DNA of 64,000 nt from Mycobacterium genavense ATCC 51234. Lineage in GTDB: Bacteria; Actinomycetota; Actinomycetes; Mycobacteriales; Mycobacteriaceae. Of the stretch, positions 30,085 through 41,115 are shown one piece after another. Position 1 is the first letter of the stretch. Each line of letters starts with the position of its first letter. Both the position numbers and the translations under genes were made by a program. The stretch covers positions 310,001 to 374,000 of the forward strand of contig NZ_JAGZ01000001.1 in the NCBI RefSeq assembly GCF_000526915.1. The letters run 5' to 3'. The notes under the pieces are model-generated. The model did not search any database and was not told where the DNA came from. It saw only the letters and a list, made by a program, of their open reading frames with translations.

Positions 30085-30996
30085 CTAGTCGTGCTCGCGC
30101 CGGGCGGTGGCGTAGGCGAGCGCTTCGCCAATTGTGTTGTGGTGGAACTGAAATCCCGCACGCTCTAGCGCGGACGGGATGGCGCGCTGACCGGTCAGCA
30201 GCCCCTCGTCGGCAAATTCGCCGAGCGCGGCCCGCACCGCAAAGGCTGGCAGCATCATCGGGGTAGGGCGGTTGACCGCGCTGCCGAAGGCGGTGGTGAA
30301 CTCGGCGTTGGTGACGGGCGCGGGCCCGGTCAGGTTCACCGGGCCGGACAGCGACGGGTGCGCGATCGCGAACAGCAGGGCCCGCACCTCGTCTTCGAGG
30401 CTGATCCACGACATGTACTGACGGCCGCTGCCCAGCCGGGCGCCCAGCCCCAGCGAGAACAGTGGGCGCATCCGGCGCAACGCACCACCGGCCGCGGCCA
30501 GCACCAGGCCGGTGCGGGCCAGCACCACCCGGGCGCCGCCGTATTGAGCCGGCAGCGTCGCGGCCTCCCAGTCCTGGCACAGCCGGGCCAGGAAACCTGT
30601 TCCCGCGCGGTCATTTTCGTCGACGACGCGGTCCTTGGTGTTGCCGTAGTAGCCGACGGCGCTGGCGTTGATCAGGGTTTCGACGCCGGCGTCGGCGACC
30701 GCGGTGGCCAGCACCTCGGTCGGCGTGATGCGGCTGTCGCGCAGGCTCTGCTTGAACGCGCCCGACCACCGGCGCCGACCGACGTTGACCCCGCACAGGT
30801 TGACGACCGCGTCGACCTCGGCGAGCGTGTCGGGATCGAAGTCACCGCTCTCCGGATTCCAGTGCAGCTCATCGGGATTCGCCGGTGTGCGGCGCACGAT
30901 CCGCAGTACCCGATGGTCGGCTGCGCGCAGGGCCGCGGCCAAGGCGGAGCCGATCAGGCCCGAAGAACCCGCAATCGCCACGACGGGCTTGGCCAA
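30085..30996 (-). CDS. TIGR01777-type SDR epimerase/oxidoreductase (Rv2216)
   Basis: A 303-residue extended short-chain dehydrogenase. The NAD(P)-binding loop is [23 protein letters not shown] and ASAVGYYGN (Tyr of the active site) are typical of the YfcH/SulA-inhibitor-like subgroup, with a C-terminal DUF1731 segment ([23 protein letters not shown]). Reaction unknown. Lies just downstream of dlaT on the same strand (15 bp), so probably co-transcribed. Confidence 0.88.
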   Translation of the reverse strand: MAKPVVAIAGSSGLIGSALAAALRAADHRVLRIVRRTPANPDELHWNPESGDFDPDTLAEVDAVVNLCGVNVGRRRWSGAFKQSLRDSRITPTEVLATAVADAGVETLINASAVGYYGNTKDRVVDENDRAGTGFLARLCQDWEAATLPAQYGGARVVLARTGLVLAAAGGALRRMRPLFSLGLGARLGSGRQYMSWISLEDEVRALLFAIAHPSLSGPVNLTGPAPVTNAEFTTAFGSAVNRPTPMMLPAFAVRAALGEFADEGLLTGQRAIPSALERAGFQFHHNTIGEALAYATARREHD

Positions 30997-31011
30997 TGCG
31001 CTACAGCCTCC

Positions 31012-32739
31012 CTACAGCCCCAGGTCGGCCTCGAACGCTCCCTCTTCAAGCCGGTGCTTGATCGTGGTGAGGAATCGTCCGGCGTCGGCCCCGTCGATCA
31101 GCCGGTGGTCGTAGGTCAGCGGCAGGTAGCAGATCGAGCGCACCCCGATCGATTCGTTATCGCTGTCGTCGACCACCACCCGCGGGCGCTTGACGATCGC
31201 CCCGGTGCCCAGCATGGCCGCCTGCGGCGGGACCAGGATCGGCGTGTCGAACAACGCGCCCTGGCTGCCGATGTTGGTGATGGTGAAGGTGCCGCCGGAC
31301 AACTCGTCCGGTTTCAGGTTGCCGGTCCGGGCGCGCTCGGCGATGTCGGCGATCGCGCGGGCCAGTCCGGCTAGCGACAGGTCGCCGGCGTTGTGCACCA
31401 CGGGGGAGAGCAGGCCCTGCTCGGTGTCGACGGCGAAACCGAGGTGCTCGGCGTCGTAGTAGGTGATCTCCTTGGAGTTCTCGTTGTAGCTGGCGTTGAT
31501 GTTGGGGTGAATCTTCAGCGCGTCGATCACCGCCTGGGCGATGAACGGCAGATAGGTCAGATTCACGCCCTCACGCTCGGCGAACGACGTCTTGGCCCTG
31601 GCACGCAGCCCCACGATCTTGGTCATGTCGACCTCGTGGGTCTGGGTGAGCTGCGCGGTGGCCTGCAACGATTCGCGGGTCTTCTTGGCGGTGATCTGGC
31701 GGATCCGGTTGGCCTTCTGCGTGGTGCCGCGCAGATGGGCCAGCGCGGGTGCCGGCATCGGCGCTTTGGCCGCCGGGGCTTCCGCGGCGGGGGCCTGCTG
31801 TGCTTTCTTCTTCTCCTCGGCGGCGGCCAGTACGTCCTGCTTGCGGATGCGGCCACCGACACCGGTGCCCTTGACCGTTGCCAGGTCGATGTTGTTTTCG
31901 CTGGCCAGCTTCCGCACCAGCGGGGTCACGTACGGGCTGCCGTCACCCTGGGCCTCGGCGACCGGCTGGGCGGCCTTCGGAGCCGGCGCCGGGGCGGGCG
32001 GGGCCTCCGGTGCGGGCGGGGCCTCCGGTGCGGGCTTGGGGGCCGGTGGGGCCTCGGCCTTGGGCTCCGGCTTGGGGGCCGGCGGTGGCGGGGCGGCCGC
32101 GGCGGCGCCGGTGCCGATCCGGGCCAACTCGCCGCCGACCGGAACCGTGGCGTCCTCGTCGGCGGTGATGCTGACCAACACTCCGGCCACCGGTGACGGG
32201 ATCTCGGTGTCCACCTTGTCGGTGGACACCTCCACCAGCGCTTCGTCCACCTGGACCGAATCGCCGACCTTCTTCAGCCAGCGCGTCACGGTGCCCTCGG
32301 TGACCGACTCGCCCAGCTCGGGCATCAGCACCGGGGTTGCGCTGCCGTCGTTGGAACTCGGGGCGGCGGGTTCGGGTTGACGCTCGGGCTCCGATTGCGG
32401 CGCGGGCTCGGGTTCCGGCTCGGCTTGCGGCGCGGGTGCGGCCGCCGGTTGGCTGGGCGCTTCGGCGGGTGCTGCCGAGGCGCCGTTCCTCGAGTCTTCT
32501 GAGGCGTCGCCGATCACGGCCAGCTCGCCGCCGACCTCGACGGTGTCGTCCTCCTGGGCGACGATCTTGGTGAGCACGCCCGCGGCGGGCGACGGGATTT
32601 CGGTGTCGACCTTGTCGGTGGACACCTCGACGAGCGGTTCGTCGAGCTCGACCGTGTCGCCTTCCTGCTTGAGCCAGCGGGTGACCGTCCCCTCGGTGAC
32701 GCTCTCACCGAGTGCCGGCATCTGGACGGAGAAGGCCAT
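31012..32739 (-). CDS. dlaT: dihydrolipoamide acyltransferase (E2) DlaT/SucB
   Basis: A 575-residue E2 component of the pyruvate (or 2-oxoglutarate) dehydrogenase complex. It has two lipoyl domains, each with [14 protein letters not shown] (lipoylated K43 and K175), joined by Pro/Ala/Glu-rich linkers. A peripheral-subunit-binding domain ([19 protein letters not shown]) and a catalytic acyltransferase core ending [16 protein letters not shown] (His and Asp of the active site) follow. In Mtb, DlaT also serves the peroxynitrite reductase system with Lpd and AhpD. ATG at 32739 begins the first lipoyl domain. Needs LipA/LipB encoded nearby. Confidence 0.96.
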   Translation of the reverse strand: MAFSVQMPALGESVTEGTVTRWLKQEGDTVELDEPLVEVSTDKVDTEIPSPAAGVLTKIVAQEDDTVEVGGELAVIGDASEDSRNGASAAPAEAPSQPAAAPAPQAEPEPEPAPQSEPERQPEPAAPSSNDGSATPVLMPELGESVTEGTVTRWLKKVGDSVQVDEALVEVSTDKVDTEIPSPVAGVLVSITADEDATVPVGGELARIGTGAAAAAPPPPAPKPEPKAEAPPAPKPAPEAPPAPEAPPAPAPAPKAAQPVAEAQGDGSPYVTPLVRKLASENNIDLATVKGTGVGGRIRKQDVLAAAEEKKKAQQAPAAEAPAAKAPMPAPALAHLRGTTQKANRIRQITAKKTRESLQATAQLTQTHEVDMTKIVGLRARAKTSFAEREGVNLTYLPFIAQAVIDALKIHPNINASYNENSKEITYYDAEHLGFAVDTEQGLLSPVVHNAGDLSLAGLARAIADIAERARTGNLKPDELSGGTFTITNIGSQGALFDTPILVPPQAAMLGTGAIVKRPRVVVDDSDNESIGVRSICYLPLTYDHRLIDGADAGRFLTTIKHRLEEGAFEADLGL

Positions 32740-32938
32740 CTCTATTGACTCCTCGATTGCTCGTGGGTCGGTGCAGGTCAACATCTGACTTACCACACCG
32801 CGGTGTACTGCAAGTTGACGTCGAAACTATCCTGTCATTGCCCCGGCGTCGGCACACAACCAGGGCTGACCCGTTCGCTACGGTGGACCGAATCGCCAGG
32901 GGGCGGCCATCGTCAGATCGCGGGGAGGCGGAATTTCG

Positions 32939-34696
32939 ATGCCGGCAAGACAGCAGTTCGTCGACAGCGCGGACGGCGTCCGCATCGCGGTCTACGAAGA
33001 AGGCAATCCCGACGGACCCACGGTCGTCCTGGTGCACGGCTGGCCCGATTCGCACGTGCTGTGGGACGGCGTCGTGCCGCTGCTGGCCAAGCGGTTCCGG
33101 ATCGTCCGCTACGACAACCGCGGTGTCGGGCTGACGGGGACGCCCAAGAAGGTCTCGTCGTACACGATGGCCCACTTCGCCGACGACTTCGCGGCGGTGA
33201 CGAGTGAACTGAGCCCCGGCCGGCCGGTGCACGTGCTGGCCCACGACTGGGGTTCGGTGGGTGTCTGGGAGTACCTGAAACGGCCCGGTGCCGGTGACCG
33301 GGTCGCCTCGTTCACGTCGGTGTCCGGCCCGAGCCACGAGCAACTGGTCGAATACATCTTCAGCGGTCTGCGCCAACCGTGGCGGCCGCGCCGGTTTGCC
33401 CGCTCGATCAGTCAGGCGTTGCGGCTGACCTACATGTTGCTGTTCTCGATCCCGCTGCTGGCGCCGCTGTCGATCCGGGCGGCCTTCTCGGTACGCGCGC
33501 TGCGGCGCATGGTCGTCGACAACATTCCCGATGAGCAGATCCATCACTCCGCCACCTTCGCCGCGGACGCGGCCAGCTCGGTTAAAACCTATCCCGCCAA
33601 CTACTTTCGTTCGTTCTCGGTACGCGGCCAGCCCATCCATGTAGTCGACTTGCCGGTGCAGCTGATCGTCAACACCCGCGACAAATACGTCCGGCCATAC
33701 GGCTACGACGAGACCGCGCGGTGGGTGCCGCGGCTGTGGCGGCGCGACATCAGGGCCGGGCATTTCTCGCCGATGTCGCACCCGCAGGTGATGGCGGCCG
33801 CGGTCGCTGAGTTCGTCGACCTGACCGAGGGCAAGGCGTGGAGTCGCGCGCTGCTGCGCGCGCAGGTGGGCCGGCCCCGCGGCAGCTTCGGCGACACGCT
33901 GGTATCGGTGACCGGCGCCGGCAGTGGGATCGGGCGCGCGACGGCCTACGCCTTCGCGCGAGAGGGCGCCGAGCTGGTCGTCAGCGACATCGACGAAGCC
34001 GCCGCGAAGGAGACCGCGGCCGCGATCGCCGCAGGCGGCGGCGTCGCGCACGCCTACGTGCTCGACGTGTCGGACGCCGACGCGGTCGAGGCGTTCGCCG
34101 AGCGGGTCTGCTCCGAACACGGCGTGCCCGACGTCGTGGTCAACAACGCCGGTATCGGGCAGGCCGGCCGGTTCTTGGACACCCCCGCCGAACAGTTCGA
34201 CCGGGTGCTCGACGTCAACCTCGGCGGTGTGGTGAACGGCAGTCGGGCGTTCGGCCGGCGGCTGGTGCAGCGCGGCACCGGCGGGCACATCGTCAACGTG
34301 TCGTCGATGGCCGCCTACGCGCCGCTACAGTCGCTGAACGCCTACTGCACCTCCAAGGCGGCGACCTACATGTTCTCCGACTGCCTGCGCGCCGAGCTCG
34401 ACGCCGCCGACGTCGGGCTGACCACCATCTGCCCCGGTCTCATCGACACCAACATCGTCAACACCACCCGATTCGACGCCCCCGCGGGCAAGCACGTCGA
34501 CGGCCGGCGGGGTCAGCTGCGCAAGATGTTCGCGCTGCGCCGGTACGGGCCCGACAAGGTTGCCGACGCGATCTTGTCGTCCGTGCGGAAGAACCAGGCG
34601 ATCCGCCCGGTGACGCCGGAAGCCTATGCGCTGTACGGAGTTTCGCGGCTGATGCCGCAGGCGCTGCGCAGTACGGCGCGGTTGCGGGTGATCTGA
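32939..34696 (+). CDS. ephD: epoxide-hydrolase-like / SDR fusion protein EphD
   Basis: A 585-residue fusion. Residues 1-300 are an alpha/beta-hydrolase with HGWPDSH (oxyanion loop) and nucleophile D103 in LAHDWGSVG. Residues from about 318 are a short-chain dehydrogenase with TGAGSGIG (about 325-332), NNAGIG and YCTSK (catalytic Tyr/Lys near 469-473). Mtb EphD (Rv2214c) acts on mycolate epoxides, and in the keto-/oxygenated mycolate context the SDR half may reduce or rearrange the product. GGGAGG lies 9 bases before the ATG. Both active sites look intact. Confidence 0.93.
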   Translation: MPARQQFVDSADGVRIAVYEEGNPDGPTVVLVHGWPDSHVLWDGVVPLLAKRFRIVRYDNRGVGLTGTPKKVSSYTMAHFADDFAAVTSELSPGRPVHVLAHDWGSVGVWEYLKRPGAGDRVASFTSVSGPSHEQLVEYIFSGLRQPWRPRRFARSISQALRLTYMLLFSIPLLAPLSIRAAFSVRALRRMVVDNIPDEQIHHSATFAADAASSVKTYPANYFRSFSVRGQPIHVVDLPVQLIVNTRDKYVRPYGYDETARWVPRLWRRDIRAGHFSPMSHPQVMAAAVAEFVDLTEGKAWSRALLRAQVGRPRGSFGDTLVSVTGAGSGIGRATAYAFAREGAELVVSDIDEAAAKETAAAIAAGGGVAHAYVLDVSDADAVEAFAERVCSEHGVPDVVVNNAGIGQAGRFLDTPAEQFDRVLDVNLGGVVNGSRAFGRRLVQRGTGGHIVNVSSMAAYAPLQSLNAYCTSKAATYMFSDCLRAELDAADVGLTTICPGLIDTNIVNTTRFDAPAGKHVDGRRGQLRKMFALRRYGPDKVADAILSSVRKNQAIRPVTPEAYALYGVSRLMPQALRSTARLRVI

Positions 34697-34701
34697 GCCG
34701 A

Positions 34702-35040
34702 TCAGGCCGCGGGTGCGCGCTGGCGGCCTACCAACAACGCGCCGGCGACCCCGAGCAGCCCGATGACCGCCAATGGGATGGTCCAGGCGCGACGGCTGTC
34801 CAGCTCCGATTCGCAGCGCGCCACATAGTCGGTGTGCGGCACGACTTGGTTGAGCACCGGGATGCCGGCCACGCCCTTGTCGTTGGCGTTGCGCGCCGCG
34901 GTGAGATCCGCGACGACCGCGTTGCCGCATCCGAGAGAACCACCGTTGCCGTCGGCCACCGACACCGGTACCAACAGCCCGATCACGCCGGCCAGTAAAA
35001 GCACGGCGGCCACAGCCAGGATCAACCGACGCACCGTCAT
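34702..35040 (-). CDS. small membrane protein with Cys-containing outer loop
   Basis: A 112-residue protein with an N-terminal hydrophobic helix (RLILAVAAVLLLAGVIGLL), an approximately 55-residue outer segment holding two Cys (GSLGCGNAVV and VARCESELDSRR) and a C-terminal helix (WTIPLAVIGLLGVAGALLVG). The two Cys could form a disulfide outside the cell. Of two adjacent ATGs, 35040 has the better spacing to GGGAGG. Function unknown; resembles conserved actinobacterial membrane proteins. It is convergent with ephD, the stops being 5 bp apart. Confidence 0.72.
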   Translation of the reverse strand: MTVRRLILAVAAVLLLAGVIGLLVPVSVADGNGGSLGCGNAVVADLTAARNANDKGVAGIPVLNQVVPHTDYVARCESELDSRRAWTIPLAVIGLLGVAGALLVGRQRAPAA

Positions 35041-35181
35041 CATTTGCCTCCCGTTCGAGTACTGATCGGTGGGGAGGTTATCCATTGGAAGGGGTGGTTA
35101 AACGGCACCGTTACGGTTGCTGCGCTTGGACTGTCGCCGCCGGGGTATCCGCAGCCAAGACCGATGCGAAGGGACCTGCAC

Positions 35182-35646
35182 ATGACGTCAAAGGAACAAA
35201 TGGCCACCAGCCGGGAGATACGCGCGTCCCGCTAGCGGGTGTGGGACGCGATGGCCAACGGATGGACCTACACCCAATGGGTGGTAGGCAACAGCCGCAC
35301 CCGCACCGTCGATTCCCACTGGCCGCAGCCTGGCTCCGCGATCCGGCACTCGGTCGGCGTGTGGCCGTTGGTGATCAACGACAAAACCGTCGTCGAAAGC
35401 TGCACTCCGGGCGAGGAACTCGTGCTGCGGGCACACGTGGGCCCGCTCGGTGCCGCCCGGATTACGTTGCGGCTCACCGATACCGACGAGGGATGCCGGG
35501 TCGACATGATCGAGGTGCCCGCGGCGGGTCCGATGAAGATCATCCCCGATCGGCTGGTGCTGGCCGCCGTCTACCCACGCAACCGCGAGTGCCTGTTGCG
35601 GCTGGCGGCTTTGGCCGAACGCCTCGAGTCGAGCCAGGTCGACTAG
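35182..35646 (+). pseudogene. SRPBCC-family (polyketide cyclase-like) gene with early TAG
   Basis: The frame opens at ATG 35182 (MTSKEQMATSREIRASR), meets TAG at 35233-35235, and continues RVWDAMANGWTYTQWVVG to 35646. SRPBCC proteins typically begin with xxREIxASxExVWDxxxDG, so the stop replaces a Glu/Gln codon inside the first strand-helix. A shorter product could start at GTG 35239 but would lack the first beta strand of the fold. It precedes an FAD oxidoreductase by 3 bp; in mycobacteria this pair is a conserved couple. Probably inactive. Confidence 0.75.
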
Positions 35647-35649
35647 CCG

Positions 35650-37247
35650 GTGGCAGCGGAGACGGCGGACGCGGTCGTCATCGGAGCCGGGCACCATGGC
35701 CTGGTCGCCGCGTCGATGCTGGCCGACGCCGGCTGGGACGTGCTGGTGCTGGAGGCTCAACCCGAGCCGGGCGGCGCGGTTCGCAGCGCCGAGCTGACGC
35801 CGGGCTACATCACCGATCTGTTCAGCTCCTTCTACCCGATGACGGTGGCCTCTCCGGCCATGCGGTCGCTGCGGCTCGAGGACCACGGCCTGCGCTGGTC
35901 GCGTGCCCCGGCGGTGGTCGGCCACCCACGCGACGGCGCCGACGACGACCCGCCCGTCGTCTACCCCGATCCCGCCCGGATGGCAGCCGAACTCGCGCGG
36001 CGACACCCCGCCGACGGCGAGAACTGGTGGCGCGTCGTGGAATTGTGGGACAAGGTCAAGACGCCGCTGCTGGACGCGATGCTGGCGCCGCTCCCACCGG
36101 TACGTCCGCTGCTGGGACTGCTGCGCAAGCTCGGTACGCCGGAGGCCGTCCGGGTGGCGCGGCTGCTGGTGGCGCCGGCCAACGCCCTAGCGAGCGAGCT
36201 GTTCGACGGCGATGCGGCGCGAACGTTGTTGTTGGGCAACGCAATGCACGCCGATGTTCCACCCGACGCGCCGATCAGCGGCGCGATGGGTTTTCTGATG
36301 ACGATGCTGGCCCAGGATCACGGCTGGCCGGTTCCGGTGGGCGGTTCCGGTCAATTGACGGCGGCGCTGGTCGCCCGGGCACGCGCGGCCGGAGCGCGAT
36401 CGAGTGCAATCAGAACGTTTCTCGCGTCCACGTGTGGGCCGGGCGGGCCGTCGGCGTGAGCACCGCGGCCGGGCGGACCGTGCACGCGCGTCGCGCGGTG
36501 GTGGCCGACGTGACCGCACCGCGACTGTTCTGCGACATGCTGCCCGCCGACGCGGTTCCGGCCGCGCTGCGTCGCGATCTTGCGCACTACAGCTGGGACC
36601 CGCCGGTGGTGAAGGTCAACTATGCGCTGGCAGCCCCGATCCCGTGGCGGGCCAACATTCTGGGTTCGGTCGGCACTGTCCACCTGGGTGCCGACGGGGA
36701 CGGCCTGATCCGCTGGATGGCCGACCTGAATACCCGCGTGGTGCCTGAACATCCATTCATACTGTTGGGCCAGACCACCACGGCGGATCCCAGCAGATCA
36801 CCGGCGGGCACCGAAAGTGCTTGGGCCTATACGCATTTGCCGCGGAATGTGGCTGACGACGCTTCGGCGGAGCGGTTGGCGGCAACCGTGGACCGGGTCA
36901 TCGAAGAGCATGCGCCGGGCTTCGGCTCGGCAGTGATCGACCGGTTCGTGCAACGTCCGTCCGACTTGGAAGCCAGCGATGCCAACTTGCACCTCGGGGC
37001 GCTCAACGGCGGAACAGCGCAGTTGCACCAGATGCTGATCTTTCGGCCCGCCGCCGGAATGGGCCGGGCCGAAACACCGATCGAGGGGCTTTATCTGGGC
37101 AGCGCGTCGGCGACACCGGGCGGGTCGGTGCACGGCGCCTGCGGACGCAACGCGGCCCGCGCCGCGCTTGCGGGCCACGGGGTGACCGGTTGGCCGCGCC
37201 GGCAGCTGCGCCGCGGCGTGTTCTCGCTGATGACGGGTAAGCGCTAA
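35650..37247 (+). pseudogene. phytoene-dehydrogenase-like FAD oxidoreductase, frameshifted
   Basis: FAD-dependent amine-oxidase/phytoene-desaturase superfamily, about 530 codons. The first part has the dinucleotide loop VIGAGHHGLVAASML and EAQPEPGGAVRS. Near 36400 the frame shifts: VGGSGQLTAALVARARAAGAR runs out, while the next frame continues IECNQNVSRVHVWAGRAVGV and ends with SASATPGGSVHGACGRNAA, the C-terminal FAD-binding motif. Loss of one G in CGCGGATC explains it. The stop overlaps the convergent pepB stop by 3 bp. GTG start at 35650. Confidence 0.85.
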
Positions 37248-38791
37248 CCGTTCTCGCAGATGTCTTCCAGCACCGCGAACATCGTCCGGGTCGGCACACC
37301 GGTGGAGCCCTTCGGCGAGTACCCCCACGGGCTGCCGGTGTTGAACGCCGGCCCGGCCACGTCGATGTGTGCCCAGCTCACGCCGTCGGCGACGAACTCG
37401 CGCAGAAACACCCCCGCCACCAACATGCCGGCGAAGCGTTGCCCGCTGATGTTGGACAGGTCGGCGACCGTGGATTTCAGGTCCTCCTTGAGCTCGTCGG
37501 GCAACGGCATCGGCCAGCCGTTTTCGCCCACCTGCTGGGAGATCGCCGCGACCCGGTCGCGGAACTCGTCGCTGCCCATCACCCCGGGGATGCGCGCGCC
37601 CAGCGCGACCGTCTGCGCACCCGTCAGGGTGGATGTCTCGATCAGATAGTCCGGCTTGTCCTCGCATGCCCGCACGATGGCGTCGGCGAGGATGAGCCGG
37701 CCCTCGGCGTCGGTGTTTTGCACCTCGACCGTGATGCCGCCGTACTGGGTGAGCACGTCGCCCGGGCGTTGTGCGGTCGCTGACGGCATGTTCTCGGCCA
37801 TCGGCACGGTCGCGATCACGTCGATCGGTAGCTCGAGCCGTGCCGCCAGCGTGACGGTCGCGATCACCGCGGCGGCTCCACCCATGTCCGAGGTCATGTG
37901 ATGCATTGCGGCGGCGGGCTTGATCGAGATGCCGCCGGTGTCGAACGTGACGCCCTTGCCGACCAAGGCCACCCGTTTTGCCTGCTTCGGCTTCTTGGCC
38001 AGCTTCGAACCGCGGTGGATCAGCCGCACCAGCCGCGGCGGACGCGACGAGCCCTGGCCGACACCGACGATGCCGCCGTAGCCTTCCTTTTGCAGCGCCT
38101 TGTCGTCGAGGACCTCTACTTCGAGGCCCACCGACTCGCCCAAAGCCTTTGCGCGCTTGGCGAATTCGGCGGGGAACAGATGATTCGGCGGGGTGTTGAC
38201 GAAGTCGCGCGCGGTGGCTACCGCGGTCGCGACGGCCGCACCGTGCGCGACTTGCTTCTTGGGGTCTTTGGCGGTAGCGAGCATCGTGATCTTGCGCAGC
38301 CCTTGGTCTTTGGGCGCGGTCTTGTCGCTGCGGAATTCGGTGAACCGGTAGCTGCCCAGGATCAGTCCCTCGACGGCGGCAGCGGCAATGCCCTCGCCGG
38401 GGAGCTCGGCCAGCGTGGTGATCACCGATTCGGCCTTGCCCAGCGAGCGTGCGGCCACCCCGGCGGCGCGCCGGACGGTCTCGGCCGGCCATTCGGACTG
38501 CGGCTTGCCCAGGCCGACGGTGAGCACGCTGGCCACCGGAAGCGACGACACCACCAGCCGGTGGACCTGCTCGCTGCCCCCGGTGGCGTCCAGCGCCTGC
38601 AGGCCGGCGAGGATCTCGGCGACGGCTTCCTCGGACAGGAAGGGTTCGACGGCCACGACGGTGGCGCCCGGCCGGTCCTCGTCGCCGGTCGAGACGACCG
38701 GCACGATCAAAACCGACGAACCCGCGCCGCGTTTCGACAGCGACGAGGCGACAGTGACAGCAGGAGCCTGGTATCCCGGTTCAATACTCAC
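37244..38791 (-). CDS. pepB: leucyl aminopeptidase (M17)
   Basis: A 515-residue dinuclear-metal aminopeptidase removing N-terminal residues in the cytosol. The M17 signatures are intact: [16 protein letters not shown] (metal/catalytic Lys), [11 protein letters not shown], and [13 protein letters not shown] (metal-binding Asp/Glu and catalytic Arg), plus [15 protein letters not shown] at 38791 gives the same length as Mtb PepB (Rv2213) as I recall it; a TTG two codons upstream is the alternative. Confidence 0.95.
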   Translation of the reverse strand: MSIEPGYQAPAVTVASSLSKRGAGSSVLIVPVVSTGDEDRPGATVVAVEPFLSEEAVAEILAGLQALDATGGSEQVHRLVVSSLPVASVLTVGLGKPQSEWPAETVRRAAGVAARSLGKAESVITTLAELPGEGIAAAAVEGLILGSYRFTEFRSDKTAPKDQGLRKITMLATAKDPKKQVAHGAAVATAVATARDFVNTPPNHLFPAEFAKRAKALGESVGLEVEVLDDKALQKEGYGGIVGVGQGSSRPPRLVRLIHRGSKLAKKPKQAKRVALVGKGVTFDTGGISIKPAAAMHHMTSDMGGAAAVIATVTLAARLELPIDVIATVPMAENMPSATAQRPGDVLTQYGGITVEVQNTDAEGRLILADAIVRACEDKPDYLIETSTLTGAQTVALGARIPGVMGSDEFRDRVAAISQQVGENGWPMPLPDELKEDLKSTVADLSNISGQRFAGMLVAGVFLREFVADGVSWAHIDVAGPAFNTGSPWGYSPKGSTGVPTRTMFAVLEDICENG

Positions 38792-38830
38792 GCGCAATAA
38801 CCCTAGTCACCGGGGTGGGGCGTGGGTCGG

Positions 38831-39925
38831 CTACGTCCCGGTGTGCAGGTCGAACGCGGTGACCGGGGCGTCAAAACCCTTGAGCGTCAACGGGGGTTGC
38901 GCGACGGCGGGGCAATCGGGCAACGCCTCATGCAGCTCGGCTGAGGCCAGGATCTGTTCTGGCGCCGCGGCGGCGACGAGCCGGGCGGCCAGGTTGACCG
39001 GGTTGCCGAAGTAGTCGCCGTTGATAGCCACGACCGTGCCGAAGGCGAGGCCGGCGCGGACCTGCAGACCCTCCTCGCGCGCCTTGGGGTGTTCGACGAG
39101 ATGAACCGCCGCGGCCAGCAGGCGCTCGGGCGCCGAACTGACCCACATCACCTCGTCGCGGATGAACTTCACCACCCGGCCGCCGTCGGCGTGCACGACG
39201 TCGGACACGGTGCCGGCGAACTCGTTGAGCAGATGCGACAACTCCGCGGGCGTCAGCGCCTGCGTCAAGGCGGTGAAGCCGGACAGGTCCGCGAATCCCA
39301 CGCCGCACACCACCGACGCCGAGGTGTCGCGCGACACGCCCTCGAAATGGGTCCGGGCGCTGATCAGGTGATGGCGGTGCACGACGTCGATCAACGCCCC
39401 GAGCCGGGGGACGAACTCGGCGACCGAGCGGTAGGCCTGCGCGGTGGCGAGCTCGTCATGGGTGTGGGTCATCTGGATGTCGGGCGTCCCGGCACGGATC
39501 ATCGTCGACTCGGCCTCCGCGAGCCGGGCCATCGCCGCGCCCAGCACTCGCAGCAGGCCGAAGGCGCCGTCCTGGCCGACCACCGCCCGGACCGCGAGCC
39601 AGGTCGCCAGGGCGTCGACGTCGGCCTGGCTCAGCACCGGGACATCGGGACTGGCGGCGGTCAGGCCGAGCAGGGCCCCCGTGCGGGCGACCTCTTCGGC
39701 GGCGATGCCGAGCTGCTCGGCCGCCGTCGCAAACGTGTAGACCGGGCGTCCCGACCACGACAGGACGTCACCGGCCAGGTCGAACAGCCGGCCGTGCCGC
39801 TCGGCTTCCACCATCTCGTCGACCGTGAACCCGAGCTCGTGCAGGTACTTGATCAGGTCGGCCCGGTCGCGCGGGTTGGCGATTCCGGCGGCCTGAAGCT
39901 CATCGAAATCGAGCGAATCGACCAC
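38831..39925 (-). CDS. class III adenylate cyclase with N-terminal sensor domain
   Basis: A 364-residue protein, ortholog of Rv2212. The N-terminal half is a mycobacterial regulatory domain ([20 protein letters not shown]). The C-terminal half is a class III cyclase catalytic domain with [12 protein letters not shown] (first metal Asp), [14 protein letters not shown] (second metal Asp region and substrate Lys) and [15 protein letters not shown] (transition-state Asn/Arg). Makes cAMP. GTG at 39925 taken as start. It is divergent from gcvT with only 31 bp between the starts. Confidence 0.88.
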   Translation of the reverse strand: MVDSLDFDELQAAGIANPRDRADLIKYLHELGFTVDEMVEAERHGRLFDLAGDVLSWSGRPVYTFATAAEQLGIAAEEVARTGALLGLTAASPDVPVLSQADVDALATWLAVRAVVGQDGAFGLLRVLGAAMARLAEAESTMIRAGTPDIQMTHTHDELATAQAYRSVAEFVPRLGALIDVVHRHHLISARTHFEGVSRDTSASVVCGVGFADLSGFTALTQALTPAELSHLLNEFAGTVSDVVHADGGRVVKFIRDEVMWVSSAPERLLAAAVHLVEHPKAREEGLQVRAGLAFGTVVAINGDYFGNPVNLAARLVAAAAPEQILASAELHEALPDCPAVAQPPLTLKGFDAPVTAFDLHTGT

Positions 39926-39956
39926 CCATCGAAGTCTGCCACTAGGGTGGGTCGTC

Positions 39957-41060
39957 GTGAGCGACGCGCCGGAGCCGATCAAGGGACCACTGGAAGATCG
40001 TCATCGTCAGCTGGGGGCTAGTTTTGCCGAATTCGGCGGCTGGCTGATGCCGGTGTCGTATGCGGGCACCGTCAGCGAGCACAACGCGACGCGAAACGCC
40101 GTGGGCCTGTTCGACGTCAGCCACCTGGGCAAGGCGTTGGTTCGGGGCCCGGGGGCCGCGCGGTTCGTCAACTCCGCGCTGACCAACGACCTCGGCCGGA
40201 TCCAACCGGGCAAGGCGCAATACACGTTGTGCTGCACCGAATCCGGTGGCGTCATCGACGACCTGATCGCCTACTACGTCGACGACGACGAGATCTTCCT
40301 GATGCCCAATGCCGCCAACACCGCCGCGGTGGTCGAGGTGCTGCAGGCCGCCGCCGGAGCCGGCCTGACGATCACCAACGAGCATCGCTCGTATGCGGTG
40401 CTGGCGGTGCAGGGACCGCGATCGTCCGACGTGCTTGCCGAGCTGGGGCTGCCGACCGACATGGATTACATGGCCTACGCCGACGCCTCGTTCTCGGGAG
40501 TGCCGGTGCGGGTCTACCGGACCGGGTACACCGGCGAGCACGGCTACGAACTGCTGCCGCCCTGGGACAGCGCCGGTGTGGTGTTCGACGCGCTGGTGAC
40601 GGCGGTGTCCAACGCGGGCGGCGAGCCGGCCGGCCTGGGCGCCCGCGACACCCTGCGCACCGAGATGGGCTACCCGTTGCACGGGCACGAGCTGTCGCTG
40701 GACATCTCGCCGCTGCAGGCCCGCTGCGGCTGGGCGATCGGCTGGAAGAAGGACGCGTTCTTCGGCCGCGACGCGCTGCTGGCCGAGAAGGCGGCGGGAC
40801 CGCGGCGGCTGCTGCGGGGCCTGCGGATGCTGGGCCGGGGGGTGCTGCGGCCCGGGCTGACGGTGCTCGCCGGGGAAAAGCCGGTGGGCGCCACCACATC
40901 CGGCACGTTCTCGCCGACGCTGCAGGCCGGGATCGCGCTGGCCCTGATCGACACCGCCGCCGGGATCGAAGACGGCCAGCGAGTCACCGTCGACGTGCGC
41001 GGCCGCGCCGCCGAGTGCGAAGTGGTGCGCCCGCCGTTCGTCGAGCTGAAAACGCGCTAG
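39957..41060 (+). CDS. gcvT: glycine cleavage T protein (aminomethyltransferase)
   Basis: A 367-residue folate-dependent enzyme that releases ammonia from the aminomethyl-lipoyl H protein and forms methylene-THF. Motifs: [35 protein letters not shown] near the N-terminus fits GcvT (Asp of DVSH is catalytic), [12 protein letters not shown] in the middle, and a C-terminal folate-binding barrel with [16 protein letters not shown] at 39957. The H and P proteins are not in this window. Lipoate for H protein depends on LipA/LipB. Confidence 0.94.
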   Translation: MSDAPEPIKGPLEDRHRQLGASFAEFGGWLMPVSYAGTVSEHNATRNAVGLFDVSHLGKALVRGPGAARFVNSALTNDLGRIQPGKAQYTLCCTESGGVIDDLIAYYVDDDEIFLMPNAANTAAVVEVLQAAAGAGLTITNEHRSYAVLAVQGPRSSDVLAELGLPTDMDYMAYADASFSGVPVRVYRTGYTGEHGYELLPPWDSAGVVFDALVTAVSNAGGEPAGLGARDTLRTEMGYPLHGHELSLDISPLQARCGWAIGWKKDAFFGRDALLAEKAAGPRRLLRGLRMLGRGVLRPGLTVLAGEKPVGATTSGTFSPTLQAGIALALIDTAAGIEDGQRVTVDVRGRAAECEVVRPPFVELKTR

Positions 41061-41103
41061 CCACCGCCGCTTCACGCGGGAAAAACCCATTGGTACGCGC
41101 ATA

Positions 41104-41109
41104 TACAAT
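41104..41109 (+). promoter_or_regulatory. -10 element for a leaderless ilvE transcript
   Basis: TACAAT matches the mycobacterial -10 consensus and ends 6 bases before the ilvE ATG. Transcription would then start at or within a base of the A of the start codon. No ribosome-binding site is visible, which fits a leaderless mRNA. No convincing -35. Confidence 0.5.
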
Positions 41110-41115
41110 CGGCGC

